Shown here: piece by piece, positions 43,018 to 52,951 of the stretch | How positions within the stretch are numbered: the first letter of the stretch is position 1 | How the letters are laid out: each line of letters opens with the position of its first letter | DNA from: Floricoccus penangensis | GTDB taxonomy: Bacteria > Bacillota > Bacilli > Lactobacillales > Streptococcaceae | Direction of reading: 5' to 3' | NCBI RefSeq assembly: GCF_001832885.1 | Contig: NZ_MKIQ01000026.1 | Span: 83,376-147,375 of the forward strand | Length of the DNA stretch: 64,000 nt | Program-made: the position numbers and the translations under genes | Notes under the pieces: model-generated | Seen by the model: the letters and a program-made list of their open reading frames with translations, nothing else | Database searches by the model: none | Told to the model about the DNA's origin: nothing

Positions 43018-43956
43018 ATGCAAGAAATGAAGACAGTTATAGATAAAATTAAAGAGTATGATACGATTATTATTCATCGTCACCAAAAACCAGATCCAGA
43101 TGCTTTGGGAAGTCAAGTTGGACTTAAGGAATTAATTAAAGAAAATTTTCCTGATAAAAAAGTTTATGCGGTTGGTTATGATGAACCAAGTCTTACATAT
43201 TTAACTACTATGGATCAAATTTCTGATGATACATACAAAGGTGCTCTTGTTATTGTTTGCGATACTGCAAATACTCCAAGAATTGACGATGCAAGATATA
43301 GTACTGGAGATTTTCTAATTAAGATTGATCACCATCCAAATGATGATGCTTATGGAGATTTTCTTTATGTTGATGATTCTGCGTCATCTGCAAGTGAAAT
43401 TATCACGGAATTTGCTATGACTTTTGGCTTAAAACTTAATTCAGAAAGTGCACGTATGTTATACGCTGGTATTGTTGGTGATACTGGACGTTTCTTGTAT
43501 CCAGCAACGACTTCAAGGACAATGTATTTAGCATCAATTTTGAGAGAACAAGATTTTGATTTTGCTAAACTTGGTCGCCAAATGGATAGTGTGGATTTGA
43601 ATATTGCAAAACTTCAAGGGTATGTCTTTGAAAATATTGTAATTGATGAAAATGGAGCTGCCTATGTAACTCTTAGTCAAGAACTTCTGAAATCATACGG
43701 GGTTACAGAAAGTGAAGTAAGCTCTGTTGTTCCAACACCAGGTCGTGTAGCGAGTATTGAAGCTTGGGTTCTCTTTGTTGAACAACCTGAAGGATATTAC
43801 AGAGTAAATCTAAGAAGTAAGACAACCGTTATTAATGAGATTGCTAAAAATCATCGTGGTGGAGGTCATATTTTTGCAAGCGGAGCAGTGAGCAAGAATA
43901 TTGATGAAAACAAGGAAATTTACCAAGAATTACAAGCAGCTGTAGCTAATAAATAA
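43018..43956 (+). CDS. DHH-family phosphodiesterase (NrnA/Pde2-like)
   Basis: Cytoplasmic DHH/DHHA1 phosphoesterase, 312 aa. Motif II HRHQKPDPDALGS, the DHH motif IKIDHHPNDDAYG and the C-terminal DHHA1 motif GGGHIFASGA are complete. Family members degrade nanoRNA and pAp, and streptococcal Pde2 cleaves the c-di-AMP breakdown product pApA; which reaction dominates here cannot be told. GGGTGG precedes the ATG. It follows spxR in the same direction. Confidence 0.9.
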   Translation: MQEMKTVIDKIKEYDTIIIHRHQKPDPDALGSQVGLKELIKENFPDKKVYAVGYDEPSLTYLTTMDQISDDTYKGALVIVCDTANTPRIDDARYSTGDFLIKIDHHPNDDAYGDFLYVDDSASSASEIITEFAMTFGLKLNSESARMLYAGIVGDTGRFLYPATTSRTMYLASILREQDFDFAKLGRQMDSVDLNIAKLQGYVFENIVIDENGAAYVTLSQELLKSYGVTESEVSSVVPTPGRVASIEAWVLFVEQPEGYYRVNLRSKTTVINEIAKNHRGGGHIFASGAVSKNIDENKEIYQELQAAVANK

Positions 43957-44033
43957 TTTATTGTGTAAAACGGTGAATATTTGTGTTAAAATAGCATCTG
44001 TTATAAAAAAATAATTTGTGAGATTGTATATAA

Positions 44034-45293
44034 ATGAAAAAAATATTAATTAATGGCGGAAATCGAATAAAAGGTGAGGTTACAATATCAGGAGCAAAAA
44101 ATAGCGTAGTGGCTCTAATTCCAGCTACGATTCTAGCAGATGATATTGTTGTTTTAGATGGTGTTCCTGATATTTCTGATGTTTCAAGTTTAATTGAAAT
44201 AATGGAAATAATGGGAGCAAAGGTTAAGCGTGATGGTGAAACATTGACGATTGATCCTAGAACGGTTAAGAGTATGCCCCTTCCATATGGTAAGATTAAT
44301 AGTCTTCGTGCTTCATATTATTTTAATGGAGCTTTACTTGGAAAGTTTGGTGAAGCTACTGTTGGTCTACCAGGAGGATGTGATCTTGGACCTCGCCCTA
44401 TTGATCTTCATATAAAGGCATTTGAAGCACTTGGTGCAAAAATGACTTACAAAGAAAATGCAATGCACCTTACTACAGAAGGTGAAAAATTACAAGCAAC
44501 AAATATCTTTATGGATATGGTTAGTGTTGGTGCGACAATAAATACAATGCTTGCAGCTGTAAAGGCTGAAGGTAGAACTATTATTGAGAATGCAGCAAGG
44601 GAACCAGAAATCATTGATGTTGCAACTCTTTTGAATAGTATGGGTGCTCAGATAAAAGGTGCTGGAACAGATGAAATCAGAATTGACGGAGTTTCAACAC
44701 TTGGTGGGGCTAGGCATACAGTAATTCCTGACCGTATTGAAGCAGGTACCTACATTTCTCTTGCTGCTGCATTTGGCGATGGAGTAGTAGTTAATAATGT
44801 TATTTATGAACATCTCGAATCATTCATTTCTAAGTTAGAAGAAATGGGTGTTCGAATGACGATAAGAGAAGACTCAATTGAAATTCATAAATCTGAAGGT
44901 TTAAAAGCCGTTAACATTAAAACAGTTCCTTATCCTGGATTTGCAACAGACTTACAGCAACCTATCACTCCTCTTTTGTTAATGACCAATGGTCACGGGA
45001 AGATTATTGATACAATATATGAAAAGCGTGTGAATCATGTTGGCGAATTGATTAAAATGGGAGCTGATATGAAGGTTGATAATGATATAATTAGTTATCG
45101 TGCGCCTAACAGACTCCGTGGTGCTGAAGTTACAGCAACAGATCTTCGCGCAGGTGCGGCTTTGGTAAATGCAGGAATTATTGCTGAAGGGCAAACTAAA
45201 ATTAATAATATTGAATTTATCTTAAGAGGTTATGATAATATTATTGAAAAAATGACTTCTCTTGGAGTAGATATAAAAATTATCGAAGAATAG
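44034..45293 (+). CDS. murZ: UDP-N-acetylglucosamine 1-carboxyvinyltransferase (MurA/MurZ)
   Basis: First committed enzyme of peptidoglycan precursor synthesis, 419 aa, transferring enolpyruvate from PEP to UDP-GlcNAc. Lys22-Asn23 in ISGAKNS and the catalytic Cys116 in [13 protein letters not shown] are intact, so it should be sensitive to fosfomycin. Low-GC Gram-positives carry two MurA paralogues; assigning this one to murZ (MurA2) is tentative. The ribosome site is weak (GTGAG). An extended -10 TGTTAAAAT precedes it. Confidence 0.9.
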   Translation: MKKILINGGNRIKGEVTISGAKNSVVALIPATILADDIVVLDGVPDISDVSSLIEIMEIMGAKVKRDGETLTIDPRTVKSMPLPYGKINSLRASYYFNGALLGKFGEATVGLPGGCDLGPRPIDLHIKAFEALGAKMTYKENAMHLTTEGEKLQATNIFMDMVSVGATINTMLAAVKAEGRTIIENAAREPEIIDVATLLNSMGAQIKGAGTDEIRIDGVSTLGGARHTVIPDRIEAGTYISLAAAFGDGVVVNNVIYEHLESFISKLEEMGVRMTIREDSIEIHKSEGLKAVNIKTVPYPGFATDLQQPITPLLLMTNGHGKIIDTIYEKRVNHVGELIKMGADMKVDNDIISYRAPNRLRGAEVTATDLRAGAALVNAGIIAEGQTKINNIEFILRGYDNIIEKMTSLGVDIKIIEE

Positions 45294-45304
45294 AGCAAAT
45301 TCTA

Positions 45305-45411
45305 TTGCAAATTCTTTCTAATTTTGATAAACTATATTGTGCTTGACTACTGTGAGTGGTCTCACCAATCTCTGAATTGGCAAACAGTTCAGGGCAGAAA
45401 GGAAAATGACA
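45305..45411 (+). promoter_or_regulatory. rpmE2 promoter and structured leader
   Basis: TTGCAA (45305-45310), 17 bp, TAAACT (45328-45333) can serve as promoter. The leader that follows folds into GTGAG-TGGT-CTCAC (about 45352-45365) and CCAAT/ATTGG, with ACTGT/ACAGT able to enclose both. Structured L31 leaders are known in several bacterial groups as autoregulatory candidates, so this may be one. It does not match a class I can name. Confidence 0.5.
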
Positions 45412-45675
45412 ATGAAAAAAGATATCCATCCTAATTATGGACCAGTAGTATTCATGGATACTACAACTGGTTACAAATTTTTGAGCGGTTCAACAAAATC
45501 TTCTAAAGAAACTGTTGAATGGGAAGACGGAAACACTTATCCACTAATTCGTGTTGAAATTTCTAGTGATTCACATCCATTCTACACAGGACGTCAAAAA
45601 TTCACACAAGCAGACGGACGTGTCGATCGTTTCAACAAAAAATACGGTCTCAAAGACGCAAACGCTGCAGAATAA
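45412..45675 (+). CDS. rpmE2: 50S ribosomal protein L31 type B
   Basis: Ribosomal protein L31, 87 aa. It opens [20 protein letters not shown] and lacks the CxxC zinc motifs, so it is the zinc-independent type B form, as is the L28 in this window. The start at 45412 gives 8 nt spacing from AAAGGA; the ATG six bases earlier would be too close. It is monocistronic with its own structured leader and terminator. Confidence 0.96.
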   Translation: MKKDIHPNYGPVVFMDTTTGYKFLSGSTKSSKETVEWEDGNTYPLIRVEISSDSHPFYTGRQKFTQADGRVDRFNKKYGLKDANAAE

Positions 45676-45710
45676 TTTGTATTATTATGACAGACAAAGG
45701 GAACACCGAA

Positions 45711-45733
45711 TGGTGTTTTTTTTGTAGTTTTAA
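45711..45733 (+). terminator. rpmE2 terminator
   Basis: GAACACC and GGTGTTTTTTTT pair around a GAAT tetraloop. Between it and rpsA (45734-45954) I see AT-rich sequence with a -10-like TAAAAT near 45900. Confidence 0.8.
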
Positions 45734-45954
45734 ATGTTAAAATTTAGAGCAAATATCAGTTCAGTGAAATGAATTACAAGTACATTATAAATAAAAGAAT
45801 AATGAACACTATATTTTTTTATTAAATGTTTATTTGTGTTCTTTTTTTGCTTTTTTATTAATAAATACAATTTCTCTTTTATTTTTTCTCTTTATATGAT
45901 AAAATCAATACAAGACTGTGTGTCAGTTAAGTCGTAGGAGGAAGAAATTTTATA

Positions 45955-47181
45955 ATGAATGAATTTGAAGAACTATTAAACAGCGTCGGTGACGTAAAAG
46001 TTGGCGATATCGTAAAAGGTGAGATCCTTTCAGTTGACGGTGATCAAGCTTCTGTAGCTATCGTTGGAACTGGTGTTGAAGGCGTACTTACTTTACGTGA
46101 ATTAACAAGTGAACGTGACGCTGATATAAATACTTTTGTAAAACCAGGTGATGAATTAGAACTTTTAGTTGTAAAACAAATCGTTGGTAAAGAGTCTGAA
46201 GGTGCAACTGTATTCTTACTTTCTAAGAAACGTTTAGATGCTCGTAAAGCATGGACTGCTCTTGAAGGTAAAGAAGGTGAAGTTGTAACCGTTAAAGTTC
46301 TAAGAAACGTTAAAGGTGGACTTTCAGTGGATTATCAAGGTGTACGTGGATTCATCCCAGCATCTATGATTGACACATATTTCGTTCGTGATACTGCAAA
46401 ATTTGTAGGACAAGACGTTGAAGCTGAAATTATTGAAGTTAACGCTTCAGAAAACCGTTTCATCTTATCTCGTAAAGCAGTAGTTGAAAAATCAGCTGCA
46501 GCTGCTCGTAAAGAAGTTTTCGAAAAAATCGAAGAAGGTTCTGTAGTTGAAGGAACAGTTGCTCGTTTAACTGACTTCGGTGCATTTGTGGACCTTGGTG
46601 GTGTTGATGGACTTGTTCACGTTACTGAACTCGCTCATGGACGCGTAAGAAACCCTAAAGATGTTGTATCTGTTGGAGATAAAATCAACGTTAAAGTTCT
46701 TAAAGTTGATGAAGATGCTAACCGTATCTCATTATCACTTAAAGCTACAGCACCTGGACCTTGGACTGATATCGAAGAAAAAGCTGCTGTTGGAACAGTT
46801 CTTGATGGTACTGTAAAACGTTTAACTGATTTTGGTGCATTTGTTGAAATTTTCCCAGGTGTTGAAGGATTAGTTCACATCTCACAAATTTCACATACTC
46901 GTGTTGAAAATCCAAAAGACGTTCTTACTGCTGGACAAGAAGTTAAAGTTAAAGTTCTTGATGTTAAACCTGAAGAAGAACGCGTATCTCTTTCAATCAA
47001 AGCTTTAGAAGAAGCACCAGCTCGTGCTCCACGTGAAGATTCTGATAATGAAGGACGTAGCGAACGTAAACCACGTCGTAACAACAACAAACGTAAACCA
47101 CAACGTGATTACGAATTACCAGAAACTCAAGAAGGATTCTCACTTGCTGATTTCTTAGGTGAAGATTTCAAACTTGACTAA
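45955..47181 (+). CDS. rpsA: ribosomal protein S1 homologue (four S1 domains)
   Basis: RNA-binding protein of 408 aa with four S1 repeats at about 14-85, 105-165, 190-260 and 275-345. The third and fourth are nearly identical at VARLTDFGAFVDLGGVDGLV and VKRLTDFGAFVEIFPGVEG. The C-terminal tail is basic and Arg/Asn-rich. This is the short S1 form of streptococci and lactococci that aids translation initiation. Codon usage (GAA, GTT, CGT, ACT rich) is that of a highly expressed gene. GGAGGAAG lies 10 nt before the ATG. Confidence 0.94.
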   Translation: MNEFEELLNSVGDVKVGDIVKGEILSVDGDQASVAIVGTGVEGVLTLRELTSERDADINTFVKPGDELELLVVKQIVGKESEGATVFLLSKKRLDARKAWTALEGKEGEVVTVKVLRNVKGGLSVDYQGVRGFIPASMIDTYFVRDTAKFVGQDVEAEIIEVNASENRFILSRKAVVEKSAAAARKEVFEKIEEGSVVEGTVARLTDFGAFVDLGGVDGLVHVTELAHGRVRNPKDVVSVGDKINVKVLKVDEDANRISLSLKATAPGPWTDIEEKAAVGTVLDGTVKRLTDFGAFVEIFPGVEGLVHISQISHTRVENPKDVLTAGQEVKVKVLDVKPEEERVSLSIKALEEAPARAPREDSDNEGRSERKPRRNNNKRKPQRDYELPETQEGFSLADFLGEDFKLD

Positions 47182-47195
47182 AAAGTATTTATAAG

Positions 47196-47226
47196 AATGA
47201 AGATTGCGATCTTCATTTTTTTTATT
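47196..47226 (+). terminator. rpsA terminator
   Basis: AATGAAGAT and ATCTTCATT pair around a TGCG tetraloop, followed by eight T. Confidence 0.85.
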
Positions 47227-47243
47227 TACTAAAAAATACATAT

Positions 47244-47274
47244 AAAAAAACTGTTGAAGTCAACAGTTTTTTTA
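47244..47274 (-). terminator. bidirectional terminator between usp and rpsA
   Basis: AAAAAAACTGTTGA and TCAACAGTTTTTTT pair perfectly, with A- and T-runs on both sides; it serves usp on the minus strand. Confidence 0.8.
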
Positions 47275-47280
47275 TAAAAA

Positions 47281-47715
47281 TTATCTTACAACTAGAACAT
47301 CACAAGGAGCATTACGAATAATATATTCAGCAACACTACCGATGAGTAGACGTTCAATTGCAGTAAGACCAGTTGAACCAACCATAATTAAATCAACACC
47401 TTCTTCACGAGGAACAGTATCTGATAAAAGTACTTTTGGACTACCGAACTCAATTCTAGTTTTAGTATTTTCCACACCAGCATCATGAGCAATCTTTTCA
47501 TATCTATCAACAAATTCTTTTGCAGATTTGAGAGTATCATCAGCAATAACGTTCTCAAAACCACTAATTCCTTGGAAGGCTCTTGAATCAATAATATTAA
47601 CAATCACTAATTCAGCTTTATTTCTAATAGCAACTTGCACCGCTTTAGTAAAAGCTTTTTCAGCCTCATCACTACCATCAACACCAACCAGAATCTTCTT
47701 ATACTCTTGTTCCAT
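47281..47715 (-). CDS. universal stress protein UspA family
   Basis: Cytoplasmic Usp-domain protein, 144 aa. The ATP-binding signature MVGSTGLTAIERLLIGSVAE (G-2x-G-9x-GS pattern) is complete, with VGVDGSDEAEKAF at the N-terminus, so it belongs to the ATP-binding UspFG-like subgroup. AAGGAGG lies 8 nt before the ATG. Monocistronic, converging with rpsA. Specific function unknown. Confidence 0.93.
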   Translation of the reverse strand: MEQEYKKILVGVDGSDEAEKAFTKAVQVAIRNKAELVIVNIIDSRAFQGISGFENVIADDTLKSAKEFVDRYEKIAHDAGVENTKTRIEFGSPKVLLSDTVPREEGVDLIMVGSTGLTAIERLLIGSVAEYIIRNAPCDVLVVR

Positions 47716-47889
47716 ATTAGAACCTCCTTTTAACTATAATATTACCTTTAATTTATGTATAAGTAAAATATTATTAGTATTTTTAAAATTAAGTTATTAA
47801 AATGTATGTCTTGTATTTTTGGTGGTATAATAGTAGAATAACAGAATGAAATGTGGAATGTCCACCCTACATTATTTTTGGAGAAAAAA

Positions 47890-48192
47890 ATGAGAAAAAA
47901 TATTTCAGAAGAAGAATTCATGAAACGTTTGAATATGATGCGTGAAGTCTATCTTGAAAAACAAGAATTTAAAGAGAAATTAGCAAAACATCCTGAGTAC
48001 AAGGAAAAATTCTATGAAAAATTTTCTTCTAATGAAGCAAAAAGAGCAAGAATGAAAAGAAAAATGGCTCAATTAGAATTTAAACGTTGCCAACGTATGA
48101 TTGATAATAAATCTTGTACTGATATCGATGAAAAATTAGCAATGCAAAAAGCTCTTTTTAAACAAAAATATAAAGATTTAAACAATTTATAA
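47890..48192 (+). CDS. small charged alpha-helical protein of unknown function
   Basis: Not recognised. A 100-aa protein with about 40% charged residues, predicted fully helical. EEEFMKRLNMMREVYLEKQE and RARMKRKMAQLEFKRCQRM look like amphipathic or coiled-coil segments. Two cysteines (in FKRCQRM and NKSCTDI) are 11 residues apart. There is no signal peptide or membrane segment. The start was chosen for the TGGAG ribosome site; a longer reading begins upstream without one. An extended -10 TGGTATAAT lies near 47822-47830. It is 36 bp ahead of the antiporter gene and may be co-transcribed with it. Confidence 0.7.
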   Translation: MRKNISEEEFMKRLNMMREVYLEKQEFKEKLAKHPEYKEKFYEKFSSNEAKRARMKRKMAQLEFKRCQRMIDNKSCTDIDEKLAMQKALFKQKYKDLNNL

Positions 48193-48228
48193 ATCCTAAT
48201 AATTGATTAAATAATTAAGGAGAATTTA

Positions 48229-50286
48229 GTGGATCATCAACTAATATTTTTTATAATCGGTTTTTTATCTGCTTTAATAGCATCAAATATTATAAACCGA
48301 GTGTTTCCGAAAATCCCCTTACCTTTTATTCAAGTAGTATTAGGTATAATAATGGCAACCTTTGGAGCTGATCAAATATTAAAGTTTGATCCAGAGGTTT
48401 TTTTGGCATTTGGAATAGCACCCTTGCTTTTTAGGGAAGGCGAGGAAGCTAACGTTCCAAGTATTATGAAACACTGGCGAACAGTTGCAATTTTAGTTCT
48501 TCCAGTCGTGTTTATTACTGCCGTTGTCATGGGGTTTGCTGCCCATTCATTTTTCCCTACAATGCCTTTGGCTGCTTGTGTTGCGATTGGAGCAAGTTTA
48601 GGTCCAACTGATGCAGTTGCAGTCTCATCTTTAGCAAGTCGTTTTGACTTTCCGAAAAGGATAAAGAGTATTCTTTCTGGGGAAGGACTGCTTAACGATG
48701 CAAGTGGTATCATTGCCTTTCAGTTCGCGCTTCTTGCCTTAACAACAGGTAAATTTTCACTGGCAAATGCAAGTGTTCAGTTTGTAATATCTGCCCTAGG
48801 GGGAGCTCTTATCGGATACTTAGTATCATGGTTGAACAATACAATTCTTTCTTTAATGGAGGATGTTGCCGCTCAAGACGTAGTAGGTTACTTGCTTTTA
48901 GAACTTATGATGCCACTTTTAGCCTTTAGCCTATCAGAGTTGCTCCATGTATCTGGAATTATAGCAGTAGTAGTAGCTGGTGTTCTTCAAGCGGCGGGCT
49001 TTAAAAAAATTACATTATTTGATGCCCAAGTTAACCAAGTATCAAGTACCATTTGGGATACAATTGTATTCATGTTAAACGGTGTAGTCTTCATTTTTCT
49101 TGGAATTGAACTTGAAACAATAGCGCACCCTGTTTTGAAAAATGATTCATATGATAACTGGACACTCTTATTAATAGTGTTTGTACTTACGGTTGTTTTA
49201 TTTGCTACTCGATTTGTTCTTTTAGCAATCTACTATAAGATTATAAGTATCAAAAGAAAGCAACCCTTTGAAAGATATAAAAGCGATTTAATGCTGTTAA
49301 CTTTTGCAGGAGTTAAAGGTACAGTAAGTATCGCTACAATTATGTTAATTCCACATGCTGTCGCTCAAAAGTATAACATGATGATTTTTACAACGGCAGG
49401 AGTTACAATGTTAAGTTTCTTATCGGGAATCATAATTTTGCCTATGATTGCACCTAAAAAAGAAGGAAAAGCTAATTATTTTGGACAGATTGCGATACTA
49501 AACGATGTAGTGTTAGCCCTTCAAGATGATCTGGAAAAAACACGAGTAAAAGACGGTTATTATGCAACCATTGACAATTATACTCAAAGAATACAGAAGT
49601 TTATCTTGATGCAAGAAAGTGAAGAAGCAACTGAGGATTTCAATAATCTACAACTTATGATTTTACAAATCGAAGAAGATAGCTTAAACAGCGCCTATTC
49701 TAATGGTGATATCAGTATAAATACTTATCGCGTGTATCATCGTTACTTAAAAGAATTAGAGCGTTCAATTACTCACAGTTTGGTATCGTCATTGACTTTT
49801 GCAGTAACAATTCTTTTCAGAGCAGCACATATGGCCATTGTAGAATTCTTGCACCTTTTCCGTCGTAAAAAAGGTGTCACAAGAAAAACTCCGATTCTAA
49901 CTGATGAGGATAAACAAGAACTTAAAGATTTATATCTTCAAAATACTGAGTTAGTCCTATCATCACTTTATAACTTGTATGACGTATACGATTCAAATTT
50001 GATTAATCTATTAGGATCTGATAGATTACGTTCTGCAGAGCTAGTTGCAGAGGGTGATTTTAAACGTCTCTTTGCCCACTATAGACCAAATAATATAGAT
50101 GAAATGACGCGCGGTTATTATTTGGAGAGAAAATTAATTGCAGAATATGAAGCTCGAGGTGAGATTACCTCAGCTAAGGCGCGACAAATGCGTAAGAATG
50201 TTAATACTCTTGAAGATTACTCAATGAATGAGGAATATAGTAGCTTATTATATGATTTCCTTGAGTATCGTGGAGGAAGAAATTAA
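48229..50286 (+). CDS. CPA1-family Na+/H+ antiporter
   Basis: Monovalent cation:proton antiporter, 685 aa, with about twelve N-terminal membrane segments and a long cytoplasmic C-terminal domain (about 415-685). The CPA1 signatures GASLGPTDAVAVSSLA, LSGEGLLNDASGIIAF (catalytic Asn-Asp) and FAGVKGTVSIATIMLIP are present. It probably exports Na+ or Li+ (or K+) at alkaline pH; ion choice cannot be decided. It starts at GTG with AAGGAG 7 nt upstream and ends at a terminator. Confidence 0.9.
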   Translation: MDHQLIFFIIGFLSALIASNIINRVFPKIPLPFIQVVLGIIMATFGADQILKFDPEVFLAFGIAPLLFREGEEANVPSIMKHWRTVAILVLPVVFITAVVMGFAAHSFFPTMPLAACVAIGASLGPTDAVAVSSLASRFDFPKRIKSILSGEGLLNDASGIIAFQFALLALTTGKFSLANASVQFVISALGGALIGYLVSWLNNTILSLMEDVAAQDVVGYLLLELMMPLLAFSLSELLHVSGIIAVVVAGVLQAAGFKKITLFDAQVNQVSSTIWDTIVFMLNGVVFIFLGIELETIAHPVLKNDSYDNWTLLLIVFVLTVVLFATRFVLLAIYYKIISIKRKQPFERYKSDLMLLTFAGVKGTVSIATIMLIPHAVAQKYNMMIFTTAGVTMLSFLSGIIILPMIAPKKEGKANYFGQIAILNDVVLALQDDLEKTRVKDGYYATIDNYTQRIQKFILMQESEEATEDFNNLQLMILQIEEDSLNSAYSNGDISINTYRVYHRYLKELERSITHSLVSSLTFAVTILFRAAHMAIVEFLHLFRRKKGVTRKTPILTDEDKQELKDLYLQNTELVLSSLYNLYDVYDSNLINLLGSDRLRSAELVAEGDFKRLFAHYRPNNIDEMTRGYYLERKLIAEYEARGEITSAKARQMRKNVNTLEDYSMNEEYSSLLYDFLEYRGGRN

Positions 50287-50311
50287 TCAGTGCCAAGCAC
50301 TGGTTTTTTTA
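50287..50311 (+). terminator. antiporter terminator
   Basis: CAGTGC and GCACTG pair around a short loop, followed by TTTTTTT. Confidence 0.8.
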
Positions 50312-50438
50312 TACTTTTGTCAGAAAGTGTGTATAGAAAAAATTGACCAAAACACTATGAAAATGAACTATATTTTTGTTATACTTATGAGTGCTTGATT
50401 ACAAGATTTAATATTATAAAAAAATAGAGGAGAAAGCT

Positions 50439-51581
50439 GTGATTTATTTTGATAATGCTGCAACAACTAAGCCTTATCCACAGGTTTTGAAAACCTATAC
50501 AGACGTAGCTACAAGAATTTGGGGAAATCCAAGTAGTCTACATAGCTTAGGTAATACGGCCGATAAATTATTAGAACTAAGCCGTAAACAAATAGCTGAA
50601 CTACTCAATGTTAATACAAATGAAATTTACTTTACTAGTGGTGGTACCGAGAGTGATAACTGGCTTTTAAAGGGAACAGCACTTGAAAAAGAAAAATTTG
50701 GTAAGCATATTATTGTCTCAGCTATTGAGCATCCAGCAATTAAAGAATCTGCTCATTGGCTTGAAAAACGTGGATTTAACGTTGATTATGCACCTGTTGA
50801 TAAAAAAGGATTTATCAATGTTGATAAATTAGCTGACTTAATTGACGATGATACGACTGTTGTTTCTATAATGGCAGTAAATAATGAAGTCGGTAGTATA
50901 CAACCGCTTAAAGAAATAGCTGAACTTTTATCAGATAAGCCAAATATTACCTTTCATGTTGATGCTGTTCAAGCGACAGGTAAGATTCCTGTAGAAAATT
51001 ACTTATTTGACCGTGTAGATATGGCTAGTTTTTCAAGCCATAAGTTCCACGGGGTTCGAGGAGTAGGTCTTGCTTACATAAAGGAAGGTAAAAAAATTGA
51101 ACCCTTACTTTCAGGAGGAGGGCAAGAAAATAATCTTCGTTCAACTACTGAGAATATTGCAGGTATTGCTGCAACTGCACGTGCCTTGCGATTGACTCTA
51201 GAAGATATGAGCGCAAAAAATCAACATTTGGCACGAATGAAAGAAGTAATTGTTAATCAGCTTAGAACATATGATGGCATTGAAATTTTTTCGGGGACTG
51301 AAAATTTTGTACCGAATATTATTACTTTCGGAATCAAAGGAGTTCGGGGTGAGGTTTTAGTTCATGCATTTGAAGAAAGAGAAATTTTTATTTCTACAAC
51401 AAGTGCATGTAGTTCAAAAGCTGGATCTGCTGCCAGTACCTTGATTTCAATGAACGTTCGACCAGAAATTGCTACATCTGCTGTTCGTATTAGTTTGGAT
51501 GAAGAAAATAGCATGGCTGAGGTAGAGCAGTTCTTGACAGTCCTTAACCATCTTTACGATAAATTCCAAAAGATTAGATAG
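50439..51581 (+). CDS. iscS: cysteine desulfurase (NifS/IscS family)
   Basis: PLP-dependent enzyme that takes sulfur from cysteine, 380 aa. It opens IYFDNAATTKPYPQVL, has the PLP-binding lysine in SFSSHKFHGVRGVG and the catalytic cysteine loop STTSACSSKAGSAAST. Its position just before thiI shows that it supplies persulfide sulfur for tRNA 4-thiouridine and possibly thiazole, as in Bacillus NifZ-ThiI; I therefore treat it as the ThiI partner and not SufS. Translation starts at GTG with GAGGAGAAA upstream. Confidence 0.92.
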   Translation: MIYFDNAATTKPYPQVLKTYTDVATRIWGNPSSLHSLGNTADKLLELSRKQIAELLNVNTNEIYFTSGGTESDNWLLKGTALEKEKFGKHIIVSAIEHPAIKESAHWLEKRGFNVDYAPVDKKGFINVDKLADLIDDDTTVVSIMAVNNEVGSIQPLKEIAELLSDKPNITFHVDAVQATGKIPVENYLFDRVDMASFSSHKFHGVRGVGLAYIKEGKKIEPLLSGGGQENNLRSTTENIAGIAATARALRLTLEDMSAKNQHLARMKEVIVNQLRTYDGIEIFSGTENFVPNIITFGIKGVRGEVLVHAFEEREIFISTTSACSSKAGSAASTLISMNVRPEIATSAVRISLDEENSMAEVEQFLTVLNHLYDKFQKIR

Positions 51582-51592
51582 GAAAGTACAAT

Positions 51593-51724
51593 ATGAGGAA
51601 GAAACCAAATTATAAGATTCTTGCTGTTTCACTGATATTGTTTCTTTTATCAATCAAGTGGAACCAATTATTCTTATTTGCTTCAGGATGTTTTCTGTTA
51701 GCATTTTTAAAACCAAGACAATAG
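51593..51724 (+). CDS. small membrane protein between iscS and thiI
   Basis: A 43-aa ORF with ribosome site GGAAAG 7 nt before its ATG. It opens MRKKPNYK, then has one long or two short hydrophobic segments (ILAVSLILFLLSI and LFLFASGCFLLAFL) divided by KWNQ, and ends basic (KPRQ). It lies 11 bp after iscS and 12 bp before thiI, exactly filling the gap in the operon, which supports it being real. No family recognised; function unknown. Confidence 0.65.
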   Translation: MRKKPNYKILAVSLILFLLSIKWNQLFLFASGCFLLAFLKPRQ

Positions 51725-51736
51725 AGGAAGAGATAC

Positions 51737-52951
51737 GTGAAATATACAGAAATTATGGTTCGTTACGGCGAACTTTCAACAAAAGGGAAAAATCGTGGTA
51801 AGTTTATTGGTCGACTTGCTCGTAATATTAAGCAAGTTCTTGTTGATATGCCTGAGCTTTCAGTTGATGCTCAAAGAGATAGAACTCACATTATTTTAAA
51901 TGGTGCTGATTACGAAGTTGTAGCAGAGCGTTTAACTAAAGTTTTTGGAATTCAAAATTTTTCACCTAGTATTAAGGTTGAGAAAAATATGGATGCTATC
52001 CGCACAGCTGTAGTTGAGCTTATGAATGATGTCTATACTGAGGGTATGACTTTTAAGATTACTGCTAAGCGAAGCGATCATGACTTTGAGCTTGATAGTA
52101 CTGAACTTAACCAAGATCTTGGAGGTCTTGTTTTTGATAATATTGCCCATGCTAAGGTACAAATGAAGGCACCTGATTTAAATCTTCGTGTTGAAATTCG
52201 TCCAGATGCTGCTTATCTTTCTTATGAAACAATTAAAGGAGCTGGTGGACTACCTGTTGGGACTAGTGGTCGTGGTATGCTAATGCTTTCAGGTGGAATA
52301 GATTCTCCTGTTGCTGGCTATTTAGCTCTTAAGCGTGGAGTTGAAATTGAGGCAGTTCACTTTGCAAGTCCTCCTTACACAAGCCCAGGTGCTCTTCAAA
52401 AAGCGAAAGATTTAACTGAAAAGCTTACTTCTTTTGGTGGTAACATTAAGTTTATTGAAGTTCCATTTACAGAGATTCAGGAAGAAATTAAAAACAATGT
52501 ACCACAAGCTTATTTGATGACGATTACTAGACGTTTTATGATGCGTATTACCGATGAAATTCGTAATCGCAGAGAGGCATCGATTATTATCAATGGTGAA
52601 AGTCTAGGACAAGTTGCAAGCCAAACTCTGGGTAGTATGGTTGTAATTAATGAGGTTACAAATACACCAATTATCCGTCCAGTTGTAACAATGGATAAAT
52701 TAGAAATTATTGAAATTGCAGAAAAGATTGATACATTTGATATTTCTATCCAACCATATGAAGATTGTTGTACAATTTTTGCACCACCAAGTCCAAAGAC
52801 AAATCCTAAATTAGAAAATGCTATTCAATATGAAAAACGTATGGATGTTGATGGATTAGTTGAACGTGCAGTAGAAGGAATTATGATTTCAACAATTGAA
52901 AAAGAAGGTAATAAAAACGAAGAAGATGCAGAGCTTGCGGATTTCTTATAA
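51737..52951 (+). CDS. thiI: tRNA 4-thiouridine synthetase ThiI
   Basis: tRNA sulfurtransferase, 404 aa, with an N-terminal ferredoxin-like/THUMP region (about 1-165) and a PP-loop ATPase domain with [20 protein letters not shown]. It lacks the C-terminal rhodanese domain of the E. coli enzyme, as usual in Gram-positives, and so depends on the adjacent desulfurase for sulfur delivery. It starts at GTG with GAGGAAGAG upstream. A hairpin AAGTATAC/GTATGCTT with T-rich tail follows at 52964-52990. Confidence 0.94.
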   Translation: MKYTEIMVRYGELSTKGKNRGKFIGRLARNIKQVLVDMPELSVDAQRDRTHIILNGADYEVVAERLTKVFGIQNFSPSIKVEKNMDAIRTAVVELMNDVYTEGMTFKITAKRSDHDFELDSTELNQDLGGLVFDNIAHAKVQMKAPDLNLRVEIRPDAAYLSYETIKGAGGLPVGTSGRGMLMLSGGIDSPVAGYLALKRGVEIEAVHFASPPYTSPGALQKAKDLTEKLTSFGGNIKFIEVPFTEIQEEIKNNVPQAYLMTITRRFMMRITDEIRNRREASIIINGESLGQVASQTLGSMVVINEVTNTPIIRPVVTMDKLEIIEIAEKIDTFDISIQPYEDCCTIFAPPSPKTNPKLENAIQYEKRMDVDGLVERAVEGIMISTIEKEGNKNEEDAELADFL

